Source: Ferrimonas futtsuensis DSM 18154 (lineage in GTDB: Bacteria; Pseudomonadota; Gammaproteobacteria; Enterobacterales; Shewanellaceae). From it: 64,000 bases of DNA. The translations under genes and the position numbers were made by a program. The stretch spans positions 45,236 through 109,235 of the forward strand of contig NZ_AUGL01000018.1 of the NCBI RefSeq assembly GCF_000422645.1. The letters run 5' to 3'. Below, piece by piece: positions 53,162 through 63,995 of the stretch. A model generated the notes under the pieces. That model was not told where the DNA came from, made no database searches, and saw only the letters and a list, made by a program, of their open reading frames with translations. Position 1 is the stretch's first letter; the number at the start of each line of letters is the position of its first letter.

Positions 53162-54012
53162 GCAGATCTTTCTTTTTGTTACTGATCCTCGCACTGGCCG
53201 GGTGCAGTTTTCAGGCTCATAAGCCTGCGCCTGTGGAAAGTTTATACACAGGCAAAACCTATAAGGACAAGGCCCGTGGCAGTGTCAGCCAGTCCAGATA
53301 CCAGGTGAGGCCTGGGGATACCCTCTACTCCATTGCCTGGGCGTCCGGTAACGACTACAAAGACCTGGCCCGTATTAACAAGCTGCCATCACCCTACACA
53401 ATCCGTGTGGGACAGTGGCTTGATTTGCGATCGGTCAAAAAATCAGCACCAACCACCTCCAGCAGCAAAAAAACAGCGAAAACCCCTGCGAATTCCAGTC
53501 GATCCACATCAAGCTCTGTCAGATCGCCGAAACAAAAAGAAAACACTAAATCTGTTGATCCCAAAAATTCTCAGGAGTATGCTTCAACAAGAAGCCCACA
53601 AAATATTAACAGGTCATTAAACTCTTCGTTGCCGAAGAAAGTGTCCAAGTGGCGCTGGCCAGCCTCAGGAAAGGTGGTGGCCCGCTACTCCGACTCCGCT
53701 CAAGGGCAGAAGGGGTTAAACATCGCTTCCAGGGAGGGGGCGCCTGTTGTAGCTTCAGCCGAGGGCCGGGTGGTGTACGCCGGAAGTGCTCTCAGGGGAT
53801 ACGGCAAGTTGATCATCATTAAACACAGTGACGATTTTCTCAGTGCCTATGCCCATAACAGAAAAATACTCGTAAAAGAGAAACAGGCAGTAAAAGCAGG
53901 TCAGCAGATCGCCGAAATGGGAAGTACAGACAGCGATCGGGTGATGTTGCACTTCGAGATCCGTTACCGGGGTAAGTCGGTGGATCCGGAGCGTTATCTG
54001 CCGAAGCAGTAA
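53137..54012 (+). CDS. nlpD: NlpD, LysM/LytM lipoprotein activator of amidase
   Basis: A 291-residue outer membrane lipoprotein. A signal peptide ends in the lipobox LALAGC (cysteine at residue 23). A LysM domain follows (YQVRPGDTLYSIAWASGNDY near 48-67), then a low-complexity Ser/Thr/Lys linker and a C-terminal LytM/M23 domain. The catalytic histidine is missing (QKGLNIASREG instead of HxGxD), so it should activate amidase AmiC rather than cut the wall itself. GTG 53137 with GGGAGG upstream was chosen because it gives the signal peptide. The rpoS promoter usually lies within nlpD. Confidence 0.92.
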   Translation: MRHAARFVSRSFFLLLILALAGCSFQAHKPAPVESLYTGKTYKDKARGSVSQSRYQVRPGDTLYSIAWASGNDYKDLARINKLPSPYTIRVGQWLDLRSVKKSAPTTSSSKKTAKTPANSSRSTSSSVRSPKQKENTKSVDPKNSQEYASTRSPQNINRSLNSSLPKKVSKWRWPASGKVVARYSDSAQGQKGLNIASREGAPVVASAEGRVVYAGSALRGYGKLIIIKHSDDFLSAYAHNRKILVKEKQAVKAGQQIAEMGSTDSDRVMLHFEIRYRGKSVDPERYLPKQ

Positions 54013-54097
54013 CCTTTCTTGAAGGGACGTCAAGGTATATGGAGGCTTTACCGTGAAGTAATCATCAGTGGTTTGGGACAAATTGGGAGACTGGCCA

Positions 54098-55087
54098 ATG
54101 AGTCGAAATATCAAGCAATACAGCAGTGCTGCCGTGGATCTGAACAGGGAAGAAGCAGTTTTGGGGACTGATTCCAACCGAGCAACGTCAGGTAAGCGAA
54201 AGGCAGCAAAAGAGTCCGCCGTAGATCAACTGGTTCAGGATGATCTGCAGAAAAATCTCGATGCCACTCAGTTGTACCTGAGTGAGATCGGATTCTCACC
54301 CTTGCTCACCGCCGAGGAGGAGGTCTATTACGCTCGCCGTGCCCAGCGTGATTGTGCCAAATCCCGCAACAGGATGATTGAAAGTAATCTGCGCCTGGTG
54401 GTGAAGATCGCCCGTCGGTACAACAACCGGGGATTGGCCCTGCTCGACCTGATTGAAGAGGGCAACCTGGGATTGATCCGCGCCGTGGAGAAGTTCGACC
54501 CCGAGCGGGGGTTCCGGTTCTCCACCTACGCGACCTGGTGGATTCGACAGACCATCGAGCGTGCCATCATGAATCAGACCCGCACCATCCGTCTGCCCAT
54601 TCATGTGGTCAAGGAGCTCAATGTCTACCTGCGCACCGCCCGTGAGCTGGCCCACAGCCTGGATCACGAGCCTACCGCAGATGAGATTGCCGCCAAGCTG
54701 GACAAACCGGTTGAGGATGTGAGCAAGATGCTGAAGCTGAATGAGAAGATCAGCTCAGTGGACACGCCCATCGGCGGTGACTCCGACAAGGCCCTGCTGG
54801 ATATCATTGCAGACGACGACAGCTCCGGTCCCGAATCCAAGGTGCAGGAAGACGACATTCAGGACTCGGTAGTCCGTTGGCTGGATGAGCTGAACTCCAA
54901 GCAACGCGAAGTACTGGCTCGCCGATTCGGTCTGCTGGGTTATGAGCCCTCCACTCTGGAAGATGTCGGGCGGGAGATAGGTCTGACCCGGGAGCGGGTC
55001 CGTCAGATTCAGGTTGAAGCCCTGCGTCGCCTCAAGGATCTGTTGGGAGCCCAGGGGCTGTCCAGTGAGGCGTTGTTCCGTCCCTGA
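54098..55087 (+). CDS. rpoS: RpoS, stationary-phase sigma factor
   Basis: A 329-residue sigma-38 factor (E. coli 330). Regions 1.2-2 start at [21 protein letters not shown] and contain [30 protein letters not shown]. The -10 recognition stretch [17 protein letters not shown] follows. Region 4 is [20 protein letters not shown]. The first about 50 residues differ from the enteric proteins. ATG 54098 has GGGAGA upstream. It is followed by a terminator shared with mutS. Confidence 0.97.
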   Translation: MSRNIKQYSSAAVDLNREEAVLGTDSNRATSGKRKAAKESAVDQLVQDDLQKNLDATQLYLSEIGFSPLLTAEEEVYYARRAQRDCAKSRNRMIESNLRLVVKIARRYNNRGLALLDLIEEGNLGLIRAVEKFDPERGFRFSTYATWWIRQTIERAIMNQTRTIRLPIHVVKELNVYLRTARELAHSLDHEPTADEIAAKLDKPVEDVSKMLKLNEKISSVDTPIGGDSDKALLDIIADDDSSGPESKVQEDDIQDSVVRWLDELNSKQREVLARRFGLLGYEPSTLEDVGREIGLTRERVRQIQVEALRRLKDLLGAQGLSSEALFRP

Positions 55088-55110
55088 TTCTGCCATTTGT
55101 TAGCGCAACG

Positions 55111-55141
55111 AAAAACGCGGCCACCGGGCCGCGTTTTTTTT
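55111..55141. terminator. Bidirectional terminator of rpoS and mutS
   Basis: AACGCGGCC (55114-55122) and GGCCGCGTT (55127-55135) form a 9-bp stem, with A5 before and T8 after, so each converging gene sees a T-run. Confidence 0.92.
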
Positions 55142-55155
55142 GTCTCTGGAGCCAG

Positions 55156-57717
55156 CTACAGCATCGCCTTGAGACGGTAAAGCAGATCCTGGGCCTGGCG
55201 GGGGCTGAGGTTATCCAGATCGCTCTGCTCCAGCATCTCCAGGGCAGGGTGGGGCTCCGGCTCAGCTGGGCTGATCGCCAGGGACAGTTGCGGTTCGGCC
55301 TGGGCCTGCCCCAACTGCTCGAGCTGCGCCAGCTTCTGTTTGGCTTGGCGGATCACCCCTTGCGGTACCCCTGCCAGGGCGGCCACCTGCAGACCATAGC
55401 TGCGGCTGGCCGGGCCCTCCTGCACCGCGTGCATAAAGGCGATGGTGTCCCCATGCTCCACCGCATCCAGGTGAACATTGACCGCCTCCTGATGTTGTTC
55501 CGGCAGCTGGGTCAGCTCGAAGTAGTGGGTGGCGAACAGGGTCAGGGACTGGCTCTTGCGGGTCAGGAACTCCGCCGCCGCCCAGGCCAGGGACAGGCCA
55601 TCATAGGTGGAGGTGCCGCGGCCGATCTCATCCATCAGCACCAGGCTGCGCTCACTGGCGTTGTTGAGAATGTTGGCGGTTTCCGTCATCTCCACCATGA
55701 AGGTGGAGCGGCCGGAGGCCAGATCGTCCGAGGCGCCGATGCGGGTAAAGATCCGGTCCAGTCGGCCGATCTCGGCGCTGTCTGCCGGCACGAAGCAGCC
55801 GATGTGCGCCATCAGGGCAATCAGGGCCGTCTGCCTCATGTAGGTCGATTTACCGCCCATGTTGGGGCCGGTCAGCACCAGCATCCGGCGATAGGGGCTG
55901 AGGGAGACCGGGTTGGCGATAAAGGGCTCCTTCATCACCTGCTCCACCACGGGGTGACGGCCACCGCGGATCTCTATGCCCACGCTGTCGCTCAGGGTGG
56001 GGCGGCAGTACCCCAGAGACTCGGCCCGATCGGCGAAGGTTTGCAGAACGTCCAGCTCGGCGCAGGCGAAACCGAACATCTGCAGCTCGGCCAGCTTGGG
56101 CATCAGCAGATCGAACAGTTCCTCATACAACTGCTTCTCCAGGGCCAGGGCTTTGCCCTGACTGGTGAGCACCTTGTCCTCATGCTCCTTGAGCTCCGGG
56201 ATGATGAAGCGCTCGGCGTTTTTCAGGGTCTGACGGCGGATGTAGCTGGCCGGCACCAGGGTCGACTGCGCCTTGGAGACTTCGATGAAGTAGCCGTGTA
56301 CCTTGTTGTACCCCACCTTGAGGGTGGCGATGCCGGTGACCTCTTTCTCCCGGGCTTCCAGTTCGGCCAGATAATCGGTGGCCCCCCGGGACAGGTCCCG
56401 CCAGTAGTCCAGATCGCTGTTGTAGCCCGGGGCGATCACGCCACCGTCGCGGATCAGTACCGGTGGATTATCGATAATGGCCCGCTCCAGCAGGGCCAGC
56501 TCTTCGGGAAACTCCCCCAATTGTTCAGTCAGATTGCTCAGCCGGCCTGACTGGCACTGACCCAGGGTGTCTCTCAGCTCCGGCAGGACTCTCATCGCCT
56601 GACGCAGGCGGGTGAAGTCCCGGGGCCGGGCGCTGCGCAGGGCCAGCCGCGCCAGCACCCGCTCGATGTCGCCAATCTCCTTGAGCAGGTCCGTCAGATC
56701 CGGACTCAGTCCCAGCGCCAGCAACTCTGCCACCGCGTCCAGGCGCTGATTCAGGGTGTTGCGGCAGGTCAGGGGTTGGTGAATCCAACGCTGCAACTGG
56801 CGGGAACCCATGGCGGTGGCACTGGCATCCAGAACTGAGGCCAGGGTGTTGTCATGGCCTCCACCCAGGTTGCGGGTCAGCTCCAGGTTGCGCCTGGTGG
56901 CGGCATCCAGCACGATGCCCTCATCACTGAGGTGGCGACCAATGCTGCGAATGTGGGGCAGGGCGGTGCGCTGGGTGTCCTTGACGTACTGGAGCAGACA
57001 GCCTGCGGCGCACAAACCCAGGTTGGCCTCTTCCACCCCAAATCCGGCCAGATCCCGGGTGCCAAACTGCTCGGTCAGCTGTTTGCGGGCCGTCGCCAGA
57101 TCGAACTCCCATTCGGGTCGGCGGCGCAGTCCCTTAAGCTCCTCCACCAGATGCATCGCCATCAGCGACTCGCAGTAGAGCAGTTCCACCGGCGCCACCC
57201 GCTGCAGCTCGGCGGCCAGGCTCTCCTCGTCGTTCAGTTCGTTGAGGAAGAATCGACCTGAGGTGAGATCCAGGGTGGCAAACCCGAAGCGGCCCTGGTG
57301 TTCATACAGGGCGGCCACCAGGTTATCGCGACGGTCGGTCAGCAGCGCTTCGTCGGTGACGGTGCCTGGGGTGACGATGCGCACTACTTTGCGTTCCACC
57401 GGTCCCTTGCTGGTAGCTGGATCGCCCACCTGTTCACAGATGGCCACCGACTCACCCATTTGCACCAGCCTTGCCAGGTACCCCTCGACCGCATGGTAGG
57501 GCACGCCGGCCATGGGAATGGGATCGCCGCCGCTCTTGCCACGGGCGGTCAGGGTGATGTCCAGCAGGGCCGCAGTGCGCTTGGCATCGTCATAGAAGAG
57601 TTCATAGAAATCGCCCATGCGATAGAACAGGATCACATCCTGATGCTGGGCTTTGAGAGTCAGGTACTGCTGCATCATCGGCGTGTGATGCGCTAGGGCG
57701 TCGGACTGGGGGCTCAC
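55156..57717 (-). CDS. mutS: MutS, DNA mismatch recognition ATPase
   Basis: An 853-residue mismatch repair protein, exactly the E. coli length when started at GTG 57717 ([19 protein letters not shown]) with AGGAA upstream; an ATG at 57756 is the alternative. The mismatch-wedging Phe-x-Glu is in [13 protein letters not shown]. The Walker A is [14 protein letters not shown] and the Walker B region [16 protein letters not shown]. It is convergent with rpoS and divergent from recA. Confidence 0.96.
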   Translation of the reverse strand: MSPQSDALAHHTPMMQQYLTLKAQHQDVILFYRMGDFYELFYDDAKRTAALLDITLTARGKSGGDPIPMAGVPYHAVEGYLARLVQMGESVAICEQVGDPATSKGPVERKVVRIVTPGTVTDEALLTDRRDNLVAALYEHQGRFGFATLDLTSGRFFLNELNDEESLAAELQRVAPVELLYCESLMAMHLVEELKGLRRRPEWEFDLATARKQLTEQFGTRDLAGFGVEEANLGLCAAGCLLQYVKDTQRTALPHIRSIGRHLSDEGIVLDAATRRNLELTRNLGGGHDNTLASVLDASATAMGSRQLQRWIHQPLTCRNTLNQRLDAVAELLALGLSPDLTDLLKEIGDIERVLARLALRSARPRDFTRLRQAMRVLPELRDTLGQCQSGRLSNLTEQLGEFPEELALLERAIIDNPPVLIRDGGVIAPGYNSDLDYWRDLSRGATDYLAELEAREKEVTGIATLKVGYNKVHGYFIEVSKAQSTLVPASYIRRQTLKNAERFIIPELKEHEDKVLTSQGKALALEKQLYEELFDLLMPKLAELQMFGFACAELDVLQTFADRAESLGYCRPTLSDSVGIEIRGGRHPVVEQVMKEPFIANPVSLSPYRRMLVLTGPNMGGKSTYMRQTALIALMAHIGCFVPADSAEIGRLDRIFTRIGASDDLASGRSTFMVEMTETANILNNASERSLVLMDEIGRGTSTYDGLSLAWAAAEFLTRKSQSLTLFATHYFELTQLPEQHQEAVNVHLDAVEHGDTIAFMHAVQEGPASRSYGLQVAALAGVPQGVIRQAKQKLAQLEQLGQAQAEPQLSLAISPAEPEPHPALEMLEQSDLDNLSPRQAQDLLYRLKAML

Positions 57718-57795
57718 GAGTTTCCTGCTGGGCAAAATCGACAAAGCCGTTATCATACCCCGGATCGAAAAACGCCTCCATACAGTAAACAGGGG

Positions 57796-57823
57796 TTGAT
57801 ACTGTATGACTATACAGTATACT
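57796..57823 (+). promoter_or_regulatory. recA promoter with LexA (SOS) box
   Basis: TTGATA (57796-57801) and TATACT (57818-57823) are separated by 16 bp. A perfect LexA box, CTGTATGACTATACAG (57802-57817), fills the spacer, the same layout as in E. coli recA. Confidence 0.95.
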
Positions 57824-57872
57824 GACCCCAGTGAATGATAACGCCTCATCCAATTTTAGAGTGGAGCTAGCA

Positions 57873-58913
57873 ATGGACAACAACAAACAGCGGGCATTGG
57901 CCGCTGCCCTGGGACAGATTGAAAAGCAGTTTGGTAAAGGCTCTATCATGCGCCTGGGTGATGCCACTGCCATGGACATTGAGGCCATCTCCACCGGCTC
58001 TCTGGGCCTGGATGTCGCCCTGGGCATTGGCGGTCTGCCGGCCGGCCGTGTTGTTGAGATCTACGGTCCCGAATCTTCCGGTAAGACCACCCTGACTCTG
58101 CAGGTGATCGCCGAAGCTCAGAAGATGGGCAAAACCTGTGCCTTCGTGGATGCCGAACACGCCCTGGACCCCATCTACGCCGAGAAGCTGGGTGTGAACG
58201 TGCAGGAGCTGCTGGTGTCCCAGCCCGATACCGGTGAGCAGGCCCTGGAGATCTGTGACATGCTGGTGCGCTCCGGTGCCGTGGACGTGGTGATCGTTGA
58301 CTCCGTGGCCGCGTTGACGCCCAAGGCGGAGATCGAAGGTGAGATGGGCGATTCCCACGTTGGCCTGCAGGCGCGCCTGATGTCCCAGGCCCTGCGTAAA
58401 CTGACCGCCAACATCAAGCGCTCCAACACCCTGTGCATCTTCATCAACCAGATCCGGATGAAGATTGGTGTGATGTTCGGTAACCCTGAAACCACCACAG
58501 GTGGTAACGCCCTGAAGTTCTACGCCTCCGTGCGCCTGGATATCCGCCGTACCGGCGCCATCAAAGATGGTGACGAAGTGGTGGGTAACGAAACCCGGGT
58601 TAAGGTGGTGAAGAACAAGGTGGCGCCTCCGTTCAAACAGGCTGAGTTCCAGATCCTCTATGGTGAAGGCTCCTCCAAAGAGGGCGAACTCATCGACCTG
58701 GGTGTGAAGCACAAGCTGGTGGAGAAGTCCGGTGCCTGGTACAGCTATAAGGGCGAGAAGATCGGTCAGGGCAAGGCGAACTGCATCCGTTTCCTCAAAG
58801 AGAACGTGGCCATCTCCGAAGAGATCGAAACCCAGCTGCGCGCCATGCTGCTGGTGAAGGCTGAGCCTCAAGCCGATGAGTTTGACCCCGCTAAAGAGGG
58901 TGAGGAGGCCTGA
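57873..58913 (+). CDS. recA: RecA recombinase
   Basis: A 346-residue strand-exchange ATPase and LexA coprotease. The Walker [14 protein letters not shown] is near residue 67. The DNA-binding loop L1/L2 regions [18 protein letters not shown] and [20 protein letters not shown] are intact. ATG 57873 ([11 protein letters not shown]) has GTGGAG upstream and is the conserved start. It is SOS-regulated by the LexA box over its promoter. recX follows with an overlap at the stop codon. Confidence 0.98.
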   Translation: MDNNKQRALAAALGQIEKQFGKGSIMRLGDATAMDIEAISTGSLGLDVALGIGGLPAGRVVEIYGPESSGKTTLTLQVIAEAQKMGKTCAFVDAEHALDPIYAEKLGVNVQELLVSQPDTGEQALEICDMLVRSGAVDVVIVDSVAALTPKAEIEGEMGDSHVGLQARLMSQALRKLTANIKRSNTLCIFINQIRMKIGVMFGNPETTTGGNALKFYASVRLDIRRTGAIKDGDEVVGNETRVKVVKNKVAPPFKQAEFQILYGEGSSKEGELIDLGVKHKLVEKSGAWYSYKGEKIGQGKANCIRFLKENVAISEEIETQLRAMLLVKAEPQADEFDPAKEGEEA

Positions 58914-59362
58914 GCCAGGCCGACCTCAAACAGGCGGCTCTGAATCTGCTGAGCCGCCGGGATCACGCCAAAGCCGAGTTGATGCAAAAACTGCGTCAGC
59001 GCGGCTTTGATCTTTCTGGCAGTGAAGCACTGTTTCTCCAGTTGGAGGAGTGGGGTTATCTGGATGAGGAGCGCTTCGCCCTCTCCTACGCCCGCAGCCG
59101 TGCCCTCCGTGGTCAGGGGCCCGCCAAGGTACGCCAGGAGCTGCGTCAGCGTGGCCTTTGCTCCTCCCTGATTGCCAAGGCCCTGGAGCAGGAGCAGTTG
59201 GATTGGTGGCAGAGCTGTCTGGCGCTGGCACAACGACGCTTCACCGGCCAGCAGATGGCCGACTACACCGCCCGTCAGAAGGCGTGGCGCTTCCTCAGCG
59301 GACGTGGCTTTGACCGCGACCAGATACAGTACGCCTTCGACGAGCTTTCCCGAAGCGAGTAA
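58910..59362 (+). CDS. recX: RecX, RecA regulator (start codon uncertain)
   Basis: An about 150-residue RecX protein made of three-helix repeats that caps RecA filaments. The conserved first repeat, [23 protein letters not shown], lies upstream of the first usual start codons (TTG 58979, ATG 58982). The frame is open back to a TGA at 58901. The only candidate giving a full N-terminus is CTG at 58910, overlapping the recA TGA as CTGA. A start at 58982 would drop most of the first helix pair. Later motifs [30 protein letters not shown] are intact. Confidence 0.85.
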   Translation: MSQADLKQAALNLLSRRDHAKAELMQKLRQRGFDLSGSEALFLQLEEWGYLDEERFALSYARSRALRGQGPAKVRQELRQRGLCSSLIAKALEQEQLDWWQSCLALAQRRFTGQQMADYTARQKAWRFLSGRGFDRDQIQYAFDELSRSE

Positions 59363-59411
59363 TTTTCCCTAAATTCCCCCATATCGCTGGTTTGCCCGGC
59401 CCTGTTACGGA

Positions 59412-59467
59412 TATAATCAGCCGTTTGAACAGGCAGCGCTGCCGAGCAGATGGACCGTGCGCTGCCT
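59412..59467 (+). promoter_or_regulatory. alaS -10 element and leader inverted repeat
   Basis: TATAAT (59412-59417) lacks a good -35. Downstream, AGGCAGCGC (59431-59439) and GCGCTGCCT (59459-59467) form perfect 9-bp arms near the expected transcript start. In E. coli, AlaRS binds a palindrome at its own promoter, so autoregulation is plausible. Confidence 0.45.
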
Positions 59468-59500
59468 CAACCCAGATACAACTCTTTTCAGGATGACCGC

Positions 59501-62122
59501 ATGCGTATGACCACTGCTGAAATTCGGGAAGCTTTCCTGGAATATTTCCGCACCCAGAACCACGAAGTGGTGGAGTCCAGCTCTCTGGTTCCTCACAACG
59601 ATCCCACTCTGCTGTTTACCAATGCGGGGATGAACCAGTTCAAGGACGTATTCCTTGGCGCAGAGCAGCGCAACTACTCCCGCGCCACCACCTCCCAGCG
59701 TTGTGTGCGTGCCGGTGGTAAGCATAACGACCTGGAAAACGTGGGTTACACCGCCCGTCACCACACCTTCTTCGAGATGCTGGGTAACTTCAGCTTTGGT
59801 GACTACTTCAAGCGTGATGCCATCAACTTCGCCTGGAGCTTCCTCACCAAAGAGCTGAAGCTGCCCAAGGAGAAGCTGTGCGTCACCATCTATGAGTCTG
59901 ATGATGAAGCCTACGACATCTGGCTGAACGAGATCGGTGTTCCCGCCGAGTCCATCATCCGCATCGGCGACAACAAGGGCGCAGCGTACGCCTCTGACAA
60001 CTTCTGGCAGATGGGCGATACCGGCCCATGCGGCCCCTGCACCGAGATCTTCTACGATCACGGCGACCACATCTGGGGTGGCCGCCCCGGCACACCCGAA
60101 GAGGATGGTGATCGTTTCATCGAGATCTGGAACATCGTATTCATGCAGTACAACCGTCAGGCCGACGGTACCATGGAACCTCTGCCCAAGCCCTCTGTGG
60201 ATACCGGCATGGGTCTGGAGCGTATCGCAGCCATCATGCAGGGCGTGCACTCCAACTACGAGATTGACCTGTTCCAGGCTCTGATCAAGCAGGCGGCTCA
60301 GTTGCTGTCCATTGACGATCTGGAGAACAACTCCCTCAAGGTGATCGCCGATCACATCCGCTCCTGTGCCTTCCTGATCGCCGATGGTGTGATGCCCTCC
60401 AACGAAGGCCGTGGCTATGTGCTGCGCCGCATCATCCGTCGTGCCGTGCGCCATGGACACAAGCTGGGGGCTCGACAGCCCTTCTTCCACCGTCTGGCGC
60501 CCAAGCTGGCCGAACTGATGGGAGCGGCCTACGACGAGCTCAACACCCAGATGCCGGTCATCTCCAAGGTACTGAAAACTGAAGAGGAGCAGTTCCTGCG
60601 CACCGTGGATCGCGGTCTGGCACTGCTTGAAGATGTGCTGGAGAACCTGGAAGGGGACACCATCCCTGGCACCAAGGTATTTGAACTCTATGACACCTAC
60701 GGCTTCCCTGCCGACCTGACCGCCGACATCGCCCGTGAGCGCGACATGACGATCGATCAGCAGGGCTTTGATGCCGCCATGGCCGAGCAGCGTAAGCGTG
60801 CCCAGCAGGCCAGCAAGTTTGGCATGGATTACAACGAGGTGCTTCGCATCGACAGCGACACCGAGTTCAGTGGCTATACCCTCAACGAGCAGGCGGCCAA
60901 GGTTGTGGCCATCTACAAAGAGGGTGAGTCTGTAGATCAGCTGCTGGAAGGGGAAGAGGGGCAGGTGATTCTGGATACCACGCCTTTCTATGCCGAAAGC
61001 GGCGGCCAGGTGGGTGACTCAGGTGAACTGCTGATGAGCGACGGTGCCTTCACCGTCAAGGATACCCGTAAGGCAGGCAACGCCATTGTTCATGTGGGTT
61101 ATGTGTCTGGTGGTGAAATTCACGTGGGTGAAGAACTGACGGCTTCCATCGACAGCCATCGTCGCCAGGCGATCAAGCTGAACCACACCGCCACCCACCT
61201 GCTGCACGCGGCACTGCGCAAGGTGCTGGGTGAACACGTGACTCAGAAGGGGTCTCTGGTGAATGCAGAAGGGCTGCGATTTGACTTCAGCCACTTCGAA
61301 GGGGTCAACATCAAGGTTCTTCGCACCGTTGAGAAGATGGTGAACGATGAAATTCGTGCCAACAACGATGTGGCCACCCGTCTGATGAACATCGACGATG
61401 CCAAGTCTGCCGGTGCCATGGCCCTGTTTGGCGAGAAGTACGACGACGAAGTGCGTGTTGTGAACATGGGTGAGTTCTCCACCGAACTGTGTGGCGGTAC
61501 TCACGTAAACCGCACCGGTGACATCGGTTTCTTCAAGATCATCTCCGAAGGTGGTATCGCCGCCGGCGTGCGTCGAATCGAAGCACTGACCGGTCAGGTG
61601 GCCATTGATGCCATGCACCAGTTGGGCGAGCAGTTGGAAGGTCTGGCGACCATGGTCAAGAGTGACACCACCAACCTGGGCGAGCGGGTTCGTACCCTGG
61701 TGGAGCGCAGCCGCTGGCTGGAGAAGGAGGTCGAGCGCCTCAATGCCAAGCTGACCGCTCAGGCCGGTGCCTCTCTGGCCGATAACGCCATAGAAATTAA
61801 CGGTACCAAGGTGATTGTCGCCAACCTGGAAGGGGCTGAGCCCAAATCCCTGCGCGACACTCTGGACCAGCTGAAGAACAAGCTGGGCAGCGGCATTGTG
61901 GTCCTGGCTACCGCCAAGGATGATAAGGTCAGCCTGATTGCCGGTGTAACCAAGGATCTCACCGGCCAGGTGAAATCCGGCGAGCTGGTGAACATGGTCG
62001 CCCAGCAAGTTGGCGGTAAGGGAGGGGGGCGCCCTGACATGGCTCAGGCCGGTGGAACCGACGTTGCCGCTCTGCCTGCTGCCCTGGCAAGCGTAAACGA
62101 CTGGCTGGCGCAGCGGCTCTAA
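59501..62122 (+). CDS. alaS: AlaS, alanyl-tRNA synthetase
   Basis: An 873-residue class II synthetase. The catalytic domain contains [26 protein letters not shown] and [22 protein letters not shown]. The editing domain has the zinc ligands HTATH (near residue 568) and CGGTH (near 665). The C-Ala domain ends [16 protein letters not shown] 59501 has AGGAT 6 bp upstream and is preferred to 59507. lysC follows 3 bp later. Confidence 0.97.
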   Translation: MRMTTAEIREAFLEYFRTQNHEVVESSSLVPHNDPTLLFTNAGMNQFKDVFLGAEQRNYSRATTSQRCVRAGGKHNDLENVGYTARHHTFFEMLGNFSFGDYFKRDAINFAWSFLTKELKLPKEKLCVTIYESDDEAYDIWLNEIGVPAESIIRIGDNKGAAYASDNFWQMGDTGPCGPCTEIFYDHGDHIWGGRPGTPEEDGDRFIEIWNIVFMQYNRQADGTMEPLPKPSVDTGMGLERIAAIMQGVHSNYEIDLFQALIKQAAQLLSIDDLENNSLKVIADHIRSCAFLIADGVMPSNEGRGYVLRRIIRRAVRHGHKLGARQPFFHRLAPKLAELMGAAYDELNTQMPVISKVLKTEEEQFLRTVDRGLALLEDVLENLEGDTIPGTKVFELYDTYGFPADLTADIARERDMTIDQQGFDAAMAEQRKRAQQASKFGMDYNEVLRIDSDTEFSGYTLNEQAAKVVAIYKEGESVDQLLEGEEGQVILDTTPFYAESGGQVGDSGELLMSDGAFTVKDTRKAGNAIVHVGYVSGGEIHVGEELTASIDSHRRQAIKLNHTATHLLHAALRKVLGEHVTQKGSLVNAEGLRFDFSHFEGVNIKVLRTVEKMVNDEIRANNDVATRLMNIDDAKSAGAMALFGEKYDDEVRVVNMGEFSTELCGGTHVNRTGDIGFFKIISEGGIAAGVRRIEALTGQVAIDAMHQLGEQLEGLATMVKSDTTNLGERVRTLVERSRWLEKEVERLNAKLTAQAGASLADNAIEINGTKVIVANLEGAEPKSLRDTLDQLKNKLGSGIVVLATAKDDKVSLIAGVTKDLTGQVKSGELVNMVAQQVGGKGGGRPDMAQAGGTDVAALPAALASVNDWLAQRL

Positions 62123-62125
62123 TCA

Positions 62126-63343
62126 GTGTCCCTGTTCGTACAAAAGTATGGTGGCACCTCGGTGGGGTCTTTTGACCGCATCGAGGCGGTCGCCGACGGT
62201 ATTGCCCGTACCGTACGCGAAGGCCACAAGACGGTAGTGGTGTTGTCAGCCATGGCTGGCGAGACCAACCGTCTGCTGGAATTGGCTTCTCTGGTGTCGG
62301 CTCAGCCTGACCAGCGAGAGCTGGATATGCTGGTCAGCACCGGTGAGCAGATCTCCATCGCCCTGATGGCCATGGCTTTACATAAGCGGGGAGTGCAGGC
62401 TGTCTCCCTGTTGGGGTTCCAGGTAGGAATTCATACTGACGGCCACCATGGTCGCGCCGAAATTCAGTCCGTCGAGCGCCAGCGTCTGCAGCGTTGTCTC
62501 GACGCTGGACAGGTGCCGATTGTGGCTGGATTTCAGGGGGTGAGCCCTGACGGCGAGGTGACCACATTAGGCCGTGGAGGCTCTGATACCACCGCCGTGG
62601 CACTGGCCGCCGCCGTGGGTGCTGACGAATGTCAGATTTTCACCGACGTAGAAGGGGTTTATACTACTGATCCTAGGATAGAACCTAAGGCGCGCAAAAT
62701 GAGCCACATCACCTTTGAGGAGATGTTGGAGCTTGCCAGTCTGGGTGCTAAGGTATTGCAAATGCGCTCTGTTGAATTTGCAGGCCGGCACCGGGTGCCA
62801 CTCAGGGTGCTGTCCAGTTTCAAGGAAGGAGAAGGAACTCTGATCGATTACGATGGCCGTTGCCACTCAGGCAACTGCGTTACCGGTATCGCATACAGTC
62901 GCGAAGAGGCCAGCTTGACCCTGACCGGTCTGGCGGATGAGGCCGGCGTGGCTGCCGCCCTGTTCTCCCCCTTGGCTGATGCCAAAATTGCCGTGGATAT
63001 GATAGTTCAGGCGGGCGCTGGAGAAGGCCGCGTCGACCTGACCTTTACCGTACCTCGGGATGACCTTCCGCTGGCGCGATCCGTGATTGAGCCCCTGATG
63101 GCGCGGTTCGGTGCCAGGGAATTGATAGAAACTAACGACATCTGCAAAGTTTCCGTAGTGGGGGCCTCCATGACCCACCATACCTCGGTGGCCAAGCGGA
63201 TGTTCGAAGTCTTGGGTCGAGAAGGGATTAAGATTCATTTGATTGCGACCTCGGAGATAAAGATCTCCGTTGCCATTGATGAGAAGTATCTTGAGCTTGC
63301 CGTCCGAAGCCTCCACAGTTCGTTTGGGCTGGGTGAAGACTGA
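62126..63343 (+). CDS. lysC: LysC-type aspartate kinase
   Basis: A 405-residue aspartokinase, first enzyme of the aspartate family of amino acids. The N-terminal kinase domain has [10 protein letters not shown] and [35 protein letters not shown]. Two ACT domains follow, from about residue 265. The start is GTG. The length is that of the Bacillus/Pseudomonas-like class rather than the longer E. coli LysC. Its place between alaS and csrA is conserved in Shewanella and Vibrio relatives. No lysine riboswitch is present. Confidence 0.93.
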   Translation: MSLFVQKYGGTSVGSFDRIEAVADGIARTVREGHKTVVVLSAMAGETNRLLELASLVSAQPDQRELDMLVSTGEQISIALMAMALHKRGVQAVSLLGFQVGIHTDGHHGRAEIQSVERQRLQRCLDAGQVPIVAGFQGVSPDGEVTTLGRGGSDTTAVALAAAVGADECQIFTDVEGVYTTDPRIEPKARKMSHITFEEMLELASLGAKVLQMRSVEFAGRHRVPLRVLSSFKEGEGTLIDYDGRCHSGNCVTGIAYSREEASLTLTGLADEAGVAAALFSPLADAKIAVDMIVQAGAGEGRVDLTFTVPRDDLPLARSVIEPLMARFGARELIETNDICKVSVVGASMTHHTSVAKRMFEVLGREGIKIHLIATSEIKISVAIDEKYLELAVRSLHSSFGLGED

Positions 63344-63384
63344 GAATATCTGCCAAAGTGGGTAGAATTAATCTAGGCTAACTT

Positions 63385-63424
63385 TATAATAGCGCTGCAA
63401 GATTCCACCGTCGAAGGCGGTGGA
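63385..63424 (+). promoter_or_regulatory. csrA promoter -10 and leader hairpin
   Basis: TATAAT is at 63385-63390. A perfect stem TCCACCG (63404-63410) / CGGTGGA (63418-63424) follows. GGA triplets at 63422-63424 and in the Shine-Dalgarno (63437-63439) could bind CsrA for autoregulation. Confidence 0.45.
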
Positions 63425-63447
63425 CTTGAAGAGAGAGGAGCGAAAGA

Positions 63448-63642
63448 ATGCTGATTTTGACTCGCCGCGTAGGCGAAACCTTAATGATTGGTGACGAAGT
63501 AACCGTTACTGTTTTGGGAGTAAAGGGCAACCAGGTACGTATTGGTGTGAACGCTCCCAAAGAGGTTTCTGTGCATCGCGAGGAGATCTACATGCGGATT
63601 CAAGCCGAGAAAGACGGCACTCCGCAAGGTGGAAACTTCTAA
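63448..63642 (+). CDS. csrA: CsrA, carbon storage regulator RNA-binding protein
   Basis: A 64-residue dimeric RNA-binding protein that blocks or protects mRNAs at GGA motifs. The family sequence [20 protein letters not shown] is complete, with the RNA-contacting arginine in [17 protein letters not shown] precedes the ATG. BarA, also in the window, acts upstream of CsrA through UvrY and small RNAs in relatives. It is followed by a terminator. Confidence 0.97.
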   Translation: MLILTRRVGETLMIGDEVTVTVLGVKGNQVRIGVNAPKEVSVHREEIYMRIQAEKDGTPQGGNF

Positions 63643-63646
63643 AAAA

Positions 63647-63673
63647 GACCGGCGCAACAGCGTCGGTTTTTTT
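63647..63673 (+). terminator. csrA terminator
   Basis: GACCGGCG (63647-63654) pairs with CGTCGGTT (63661-63668) with two wobbles and a 6-nt loop, then a T-run to 63673. Confidence 0.85.
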
Positions 63674-63810
63674 ATGCCTGAATTCCGTTTGAAGGGCGCT
63701 CTCCGGTACGCCTGTTGATAGTAAAACAATCACTTTCAGGCCTTGTTGCCGGATTCTTGGCTGGACTGGATAAAAACAGTGCAGTTGTCATCGCGCCTGC
63801 CAAAAAGCGT

Positions 63811-63838
63811 TTGACATATTTCTGCGACAACGTAATAT
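63811..63838 (+). promoter_or_regulatory. tRNA-Ser promoter
   Basis: TTGACA (63811-63816), a 16-bp spacer and TAATAT (63833-63838) are followed by a GC-rich discriminator (ACGCCCCGC), typical of stringently controlled tRNA promoters. Confidence 0.65.
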
Positions 63839-63905
63839 ACGCCCCGCACCACGGCAGAGCGAGCTCTCCAGGTGACCGGCGACCTGCCGGAAAACAGGTT
63901 GATTA

Positions 63906-63995
63906 GGTGAGGTGGCCGAGTGGCTGAAGGCGCGCCCCTGCTAAGGGCGTATACCTTGATCGGTATCGAGGGTTCGAATCCCTCCCTCACCGCCA
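63906..63995 (+). tRNA. serV: tRNA-Ser (anticodon GCU)
   Basis: Acceptor arms GGTGAGG (63906-63912) and CCTCACC (63985-63991) pair, then discriminator G and an encoded CCA. The anticodon loop CTGCTAA puts GCT at 63940-63942 within stem CGCCC/GGGCG. A long variable arm is present, as in class II tRNAs. The T-arm is GAGGG-TTCGAAT-CCCTC. In E. coli this tRNA also follows csrA (serV), ahead of tRNA-Arg genes that may lie beyond the window. Confidence 0.98.

Noticed and set aside
62123..62126. Lysine riboswitch for lysC
   Set aside because: Only 3 bp separate alaS and lysC, and no such leader exists.
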